Assembly: GCA_001873285.1 (NCBI GenBank)
Contig: MNYV01000082.1
Span: 1-18,173, forward strand
Source: Nitrospirae bacterium CG2_30_53_67
Lineage (GTDB): Bacteria > CG2-30-53-67
Length of the DNA stretch: 18,173 nt
Direction of reading: 5' to 3'
Position 1 is the first letter of the stretch; every line of letters begins with the position of its first letter. Positions 14,975 through 18,173 of the stretch are shown piece by piece. The notes under the pieces are model-generated. The model searched no databases and had not been told where the DNA came from. It saw nothing but the letters and a program-made list of their open reading frames with translations. The position numbers and the translations under genes are program-made.

Positions 14975-17845
14975 TTATCCCTTTCTCGTCCGTCTCAATA
15001 CCAAGAGGATGAATGGGGGGATGAAGAGAAGGAATCCATCCGGGATACTCCCGTGGTTTTGTGAAACTCGGCATCCGCCGCCGCCACCACCGCCGCCGGA
15101 ACCGGCTGCCGGACTATCGGCGGGCGCGCTTATGGCCTCCTCCGGCTCCGAGATAAAGCCGGGGTCCTCGATGATGCCGTTTGCGATGTGGTCTGTATCA
15201 CCCACACCGCCATCGGCCAGGGTAAATGACATGATATTTCCGGAAACCATGGCATCCACCTGAGTATAACCGATGTTCGGATCGTACTTCCAATACTGGG
15301 AATTCTTTTTAAAATTCCGGCCAATGATGACCTGCACGGTTACCGTTTCACCGACATTGATATCTCTCAGCTTGAACTGCAGGCCGCCATATCTTAATGG
15401 CACCGAAGGTTTCCACCTCTCCGTTAAGATGGCATCAGGGATAAACGCCGCATCCGTGATACGGCAGCCGTTTCTACCGACCTTCAAGGCCATCTTCCCG
15501 ATCTTCCCGACAAAGGAAGCGATGGTCTCATCCTTCCTGTCGGGTATTCCATTCCCATCCATATCTTCTCTTGACTCTTCAATGTCCGGGATCCCGTCAT
15601 TATCCGAGTCAGGATCCAGGGCATTGATGATCCCGTCTTCATCCGTATCTTCCGGGCTATTCATGTTTCCAATCTCTTCCGAGTCAGTAATGCCGTCCTG
15701 ATCACTGTCGGTGAGATTCGGGTTCAGTCCAATACTCGTCTCCTGTATATTCGTGAATCCGTCTCCGTCCTGGTCACCGAGCGGCCCATCCGTATCATCT
15801 TGATCAATATAGTTGGGAGCGCCGTCTCCATCAACATCTCCCATTCCTTCATCTTTATCAGAATGGCCGTCATTATCCGAATCGGTATCCAGGGCGTCGA
15901 TGATCCCGTCTCCATCCGAATCAAGCGGCCATGGAAGTGATCCGAATTCTGTTCCGTCATCCATCCCGTCACCATCAGAGTCCGCAAGGTTGGGATTCAT
16001 CATATAGGTGACCTCGGTCGAATTATTGATCCCGTCTTCGTCCTGATCACCGAGCGGCCCATCACTATCGTCTTTATCGATATAGTTTAGAGCGCCGTCG
16101 CCGTCAACATCTCCTGCCCCTTCAATACTGTCGGCTTTCCCGTCATTATCCGAGTCGAGGTCCAGGGCATCGATGATCCCGTCTCCATCCGTGTCCAGAG
16201 GAGTCAAGAGAGATCCCCACTCTACAAAATCGGAGATCCCGTCCCCATCCGAATCTGCTGACTGCGGATTGAGGCCATATTTGATTTCAAGCTCATCCGT
16301 CAGACCATCGTTGTCGGCATCCTGGGTGGAAGAAGGATTGGCCACACTGATGGTTATGGCTGAACTCGCCTGTGCTCCGCCGTTATCCGTCACGGTCAAC
16401 GTTGCCGTGTAGGTACCGGCGGCGCTGTAGGTGTGAGACGGGTTCGTGCTCGTAGATGTCGAGCCGTCGCCAAAATTCCAGCTATAGGAAACAATCGTCC
16501 CGTCACTGTCCGAGGCCGAGGCTGTAAAGCTTACGGCCAGCGGGGCCGTGCCGCTTGAGGGCGAAGCCGCGATGGATGCCGTGGGGGCCTGGTTCGGCGC
16601 AGAGACCACGATCTGTTTCGTGGCCGAGCCCGTGGCCCCGCTGTTATCTGTGACCGTAAGGGTTACGGTGAAGGTCCCGGGGGAGTCAAAAATATGTGAG
16701 GGATTTTGAATATTTGCGCTTGACCCGTCCCCAAAGTTCCATGTATAATTTGTAACCGTTCCATCAGTATCGGCGCCGGTACCACTAAAGCTGACCGAAA
16801 GGGGCGCAATCCCTTCGGTCGGCGTGGCGCCGATTGCCGCCGTGGGCGGCACATTTGTCGGCGGAGGCGCCGCCTCGACCACCACCAATACCGTATCCGG
16901 ATTGCTCTGCAACTTGCCATCGCTGACCACGAGCTGAAAACCCAGGGTCTGTCCCGAAACAGCCGTTGTTACCGAGAAGAAGGGGGTGGCCGTAGTCCCT
17001 CCCATCAGGTTCACGAAGGAACCTTGCGTTTGTGTCCAGGAGAAAGTCAACGCATTGCCGTCCGGGTCCGAACTTGAAGAACCGTTCAGGGTTACCTGGA
17101 CGCTCCCTTGGGACAATTGTGATTGGGTCACGCTCATATCCGGCCCGGCATTGGCTGTCGGAGCATGGTTCACTGAAGGCGGAGGAGAGACCACAACGAT
17201 TTGAACACTGTTCAGGCCGGTTGCTCCTCCATCGTCAGTAACGGTAAGAGTGGCCGTGTAGTTTCCAACTGAACCATAGGTGTGCGTGGTATTTTGTGAT
17301 GACGAATTTGATCCGTCTCCAAATGACCATGAATAGCTCGATACCGTTCCATCAGTATCGGCGCCGGCGCCACTAAAGCTGACCGAAAGGGGCGCAATCC
17401 CTTCGGTCGGCGTGGCGCCGATTGCCGCCGTAGGCGGGCTGTTGCCTACAGGATCAACCGCCGTAATCTCATTCGAATACCCGCTTTCATTAGAACTCGT
17501 ATCATAGGCAGTTACCGCAATATAATACGTCGTCCCCGTGGTCAGGCCGGAGAGGGCAAATGCCGGGTTTGAGGGGTCGGCAAGCGATGATACGGGTACG
17601 GTGATCGGCGAGTCGCCTTGTGCCAGGCCCGCACCGTCGTAAGGCGCTCCGGATTGATCCGTGTCATAGTAGATCTTATACCCGGCAAGGTCCGTGCACG
17701 GCGTCCCGTCCGCATTCGTTGTGGAAGGCTGCCAGGCCAAGGTAATCGAGGCCTCCGCCCTATTTGTTCCAGCAGAGATAATAATAAAGAAAAAAAGTGC
17801 GAAGATCCCTTTGGCCAACCCATCTCTTAATGCAATATGTTTCAT
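14975..17845 (-). CDS. Large secreted surface protein: FN3, PKD, Ca-binding repeats, choice-of-anchor-U-like domain, Gly-Cys-TM sorting tail
   Basis: 956 residues from ATG 17845; upstream in-frame starts lie inside the riboswitch, and AGGGGAAG (17857-17850) precedes this ATG. A signal peptide ends at AEA (30-32). Domains follow in order: fibronectin type III (33-131), PKD (136-220; YSWSFGDGS), an Ig-like/REJ-type domain (226-325), PKD (332-415), PKD (420-502), then acidic thrombospondin type 3-like Ca-binding repeats (505-772; DSDGDGI pattern). Next comes a domain at about 780-895 with QYWKYDP and FTLADGGVGDTD...ANGIIEDPG, as in choice-of-anchor U proteins. The tail is eight Gly (917-924), Cys925, a hydrophobic helix (about 934-950) and RRTRKG. 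An adhesin or matrix protein is inferred. It is under a cyclic-dinucleotide riboswitch and ends in its own terminator. Confidence 0.88.
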   Translation of the reverse strand: MKHIALRDGLAKGIFALFFFIIISAGTNRAEASITLAWQPSTTNADGTPCTDLAGYKIYYDTDQSGAPYDGAGLAQGDSPITVPVSSLADPSNPAFALSGLTTGTTYYIAVTAYDTSSNESGYSNEITAVDPVGNSPPTAAIGATPTEGIAPLSVSFSGAGADTDGTVSSYSWSFGDGSNSSSQNTTHTYGSVGNYTATLTVTDDGGATGLNSVQIVVVSPPPSVNHAPTANAGPDMSVTQSQLSQGSVQVTLNGSSSSDPDGNALTFSWTQTQGSFVNLMGGTTATPFFSVTTAVSGQTLGFQLVVSDGKLQSNPDTVLVVVEAAPPPTNVPPTAAIGATPTEGIAPLSVSFSGTGADTDGTVTNYTWNFGDGSSANIQNPSHIFDSPGTFTVTLTVTDNSGATGSATKQIVVSAPNQAPTASIAASPSSGTAPLAVSFTASASDSDGTIVSYSWNFGDGSTSTSTNPSHTYSAAGTYTATLTVTDNGGAQASSAITISVANPSSTQDADNDGLTDELEIKYGLNPQSADSDGDGISDFVEWGSLLTPLDTDGDGIIDALDLDSDNDGKADSIEGAGDVDGDGALNYIDKDDSDGPLGDQDEDGINNSTEVTYMMNPNLADSDGDGMDDGTEFGSLPWPLDSDGDGIIDALDTDSDNDGHSDKDEGMGDVDGDGAPNYIDQDDTDGPLGDQDGDGFTNIQETSIGLNPNLTDSDQDGITDSEEIGNMNSPEDTDEDGIINALDPDSDNDGIPDIEESREDMDGNGIPDRKDETIASFVGKIGKMALKVGRNGCRITDAAFIPDAILTERWKPSVPLRYGGLQFKLRDINVGETVTVQVIIGRNFKKNSQYWKYDPNIGYTQVDAMVSGNIMSFTLADGGVGDTDHIANGIIEDPGFISEPEEAISAPADSPAAGSGGGGGGGGCRVSQNHGSIPDGFLLFIPPFILLVLRRTRKG
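15530..15706 (-). repeat. Partial third copy of the 91-residue Ca-binding super-repeat
   Basis: Residues 714-772 of the secreted protein, beginning SDQDGITD and diverging towards the end (DMDGNGIPD). It keeps register with the two full units for about 45 residues, including the DEDGIINALDPDSDNDG segment. Confidence 0.75.
15707..15979 (-). repeat. Second full 91-residue Ca-binding super-repeat
   Basis: Residues 623-713, from SDGDGMDD to NPNLTD. It contains DSDGDGIIDALDTDSDNDG, GDVDGDGAPNYIDQDD and DGPLGDQDGDG, each matched at the same offset in the first unit. Confidence 0.85.
15980..16252 (-). repeat. First full 91-residue Ca-binding super-repeat
   Basis: Residues 532-622, from SDGDGISD to NPNLAD. 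Asp-rich loops DTDGDGIIDALDLDSDNDG, GDVDGDGALNYIDKDD and DGPLGDQDEDG alternate with short Glu-containing helices, the layout of thrombospondin type 3 / EF-loop-like calcium sites. Confidence 0.85.
16755..16849. repeat. 95-bp near-identical repeat, copy in second PKD domain
   Basis: Encodes the start of the PKD domain beginning near residue 333 (PPTAAIGATPTEG through DTDGTV). It matches 17343-17437 at all but three positions by eye, two of them in one GGTACC/GGCGCC change. Confidence 0.9.
17343..17437. repeat. 95-bp near-identical repeat, copy in first PKD domain
   Basis: Encodes the start of the PKD domain beginning near residue 137. The partner is 16755-16849; flanking PKD sequence is much less alike, so the match is a local patch and not whole-domain identity. 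Confidence 0.9.
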
Positions 17846-17862
17846 AATACTTCCCCTAAAAT

Positions 17863-17898
17863 AAAAAAGCCGCCAAGAAGGATGATTCCTCTGGCGGC
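17863..17898 (-). terminator. Intrinsic terminator of the riboswitch expression platform
   Basis: On the minus strand GCCGCCAGAGGA (17898-17887) pairs with TCCTTCTTGGCGGC (17882-17869), leaving a 4-nt loop, a small A/TT internal mismatch and then six T (17868-17863). The T run ends 6 nt before the Shine-Dalgarno of the secreted protein. Its 5' arm contains the P1 3' strand of the aptamer (17893-17887), so terminator and bound aptamer cannot form together. Confidence 0.9.
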
Positions 17899-18035
17899 CC
17901 GGCTGACATGAAATACAGTGTCGGTGATCCGTGATCAGTGCCAGTAAAATCACGGACACTTAATCACTCACACTGTTTCTGACGTCCCGTAACTCTGCGT
18001 CCCACGGTTTCCCGTGGTTTGCTCTGAGCAAAGGA
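17887..18035 (-). promoter_or_regulatory. GEMM-I cyclic-dinucleotide riboswitch (c-di-GMP or cGAMP type)
   Basis: Read on the minus strand, the aptamer has the GEMM hallmarks: GCAAACC (18022-18016), a 6-bp hairpin CCACGG-GAAA-CCGTGG (18017-18002) with the conserved GAAA tetraloop, then GGGACGCAGAG (18003-17993), where the family has GGGACGCAAAG. The 3' side AGCCGGGCCGCC (17904-17893 or so) matches the family AGCCGGGxxGCC. P1 forms from TCCTTTG (18035-18029) and CAGAGGA (17893-17887). The A equivalent to A47 is at 17996. The base equivalent to Vc2 G20 is A (18023). P3 is extended by about 82 nt (17986-17905). P1 shares its 3' strand with the terminator, predicting ligand-dependent antitermination of the secreted-protein gene. 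Confidence 0.87.
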
Positions 18036-18049
18036 GCTATGTTGCCGAT

Positions 18050-18078
18050 TGCTTATGACATGGCATTCAACTCCGCAA
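18050..18078 (-). promoter_or_regulatory. Weak candidate sigma70 promoter for the riboswitch transcript
   Basis: On the minus strand TTGCGG (18078-18073), a 17-nt spacer and TAAGCA (18055-18050). Transcription would begin near 18043, about 8 nt before the P1 helix. The match to consensus is poor; position relative to the aptamer is the main support. Confidence 0.35.
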
Positions 18079-18084
18079 TGGGGC

Positions 18085-18123
18085 AAATAAAAAACCCATC
18101 ACACCGCGAAAGGCATGATGGGT
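18085..18123 (-). terminator. Rho-independent terminator of an upstream minus-strand unit
   Basis: On the minus strand ACCCATCA (18123-18116) pairs with TGATGGGT (18101-18094); the interior TGCC/GGTG can extend the stem to 12 bp. Six T then follow (18094-18089). It would end a transcript coming from beyond the right edge and insulate the riboswitch unit. No gene of that unit can be identified in the remaining 50 nt. Confidence 0.75.
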
Positions 18124-18173
18124 AAAAAATTCCAAGGCGTATGTGCGCCTAAATTTTCCACCACTTCGGGATG

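Noticed and set aside
15009-16412. Several plus-strand open frames rich in Pro/Ser within the secreted protein gene
   Set aside because: They are mirror translations of Asp/Gly-rich Ca-binding repeats on the minus strand.
17846-17959. N-terminal extension of the secreted protein to an upstream in-frame start at 17959
   Set aside because: These codons lie in the riboswitch P3 extension and terminator; a signal peptide and Shine-Dalgarno support ATG 17845.
18126-18157. Second hairpin at the right edge (AGGCG/CGCCT with flanking A/T pairing, followed by T on the minus strand)
   Set aside because: Short GC stem with a bulge; it could be a tandem terminator or chance, and the context is cut by the window edge.
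18100-18173. Open minus-strand frame entering from the right edge (HPEVVENLGAHTPW...)
   Set aside because: Only 24 codons, with the stop inside the terminator hairpin; no family recognised, so not called as a gene end.

Overview
The window looks like an ordinary chromosomal stretch of a Gram-negative (diderm) bacterium, roughly 55% GC by eye. It carries the divisome export/hydrolase set ftsE-ftsX-envC, a long-form HflX, a KhtT/KhtU K+ efflux pair, a PPi-type phosphofructokinase and a PrsK-type histidine kinase of the PEP-CTERM/exosortase world. That mix fits Desulfobacterota, Nitrospirota or a related uncultured lineage; this assignment is inference from gene content only.

Layout. 1-3185 (+): end of ssb, then a phosphofructokinase with PPi-type active-site residues, then the translationally coupled khtT-khtU pair. 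3224-7442 (-): the operon ftsE, ftsX, envC-like LytM factor, ctpA (S41 protease), preceded at 7520-7870 (-) by a small conserved protein of unknown function. A divergent promoter region lies near 7926-8006. 8067-12715 (+): an RNA/ribosome-flavoured run of NYN/YacP nuclease-like protein, RluD-type pseudouridine synthase, HflX (TTG start, strong Shine-Dalgarno) and a cytoplasmic TPR protein. 12773-14857 (-): PrsK-like sensor kinase. 14975-17845 (-): a 956-residue secreted protein with FN3, PKD and Ca-binding (thrombospondin type 3) repeats, a choice-of-anchor-U-like domain and a Gly8-Cys-TM-basic C-terminal sorting tail.

The most interesting part is the leader of that secreted protein (17846-18043). 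It contains a GEMM-I cyclic-dinucleotide riboswitch on the minus strand. The 3' strand of its P1 helix is embedded in the 5' arm of an intrinsic terminator just ahead of the ribosome-binding site, so the sequence predicts a ligand-ON transcriptional switch. The position equivalent to Vc2 G20 reads A, the change associated with cGAMP recognition, and helix P3 carries an unusually long, self-complementary extension of about 82 nt. The secreted adhesin or matrix protein is therefore probably controlled by a cyclic dinucleotide (c-di-GMP or 3',3'-cGAMP).

Other points worth a second look: the N-terminal extension of HflX has an E...HxH-x6-TxxD arrangement reminiscent of JAMM/RadC metal sites; the EnvC LytM domain has lost three of four zinc-site residues; and the secreted protein contains an exact 91-residue higher-order repeat and a nearly identical 95-bp duplication between two PKD domains. 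No tRNA, rRNA, CRISPR array or transposase was seen.
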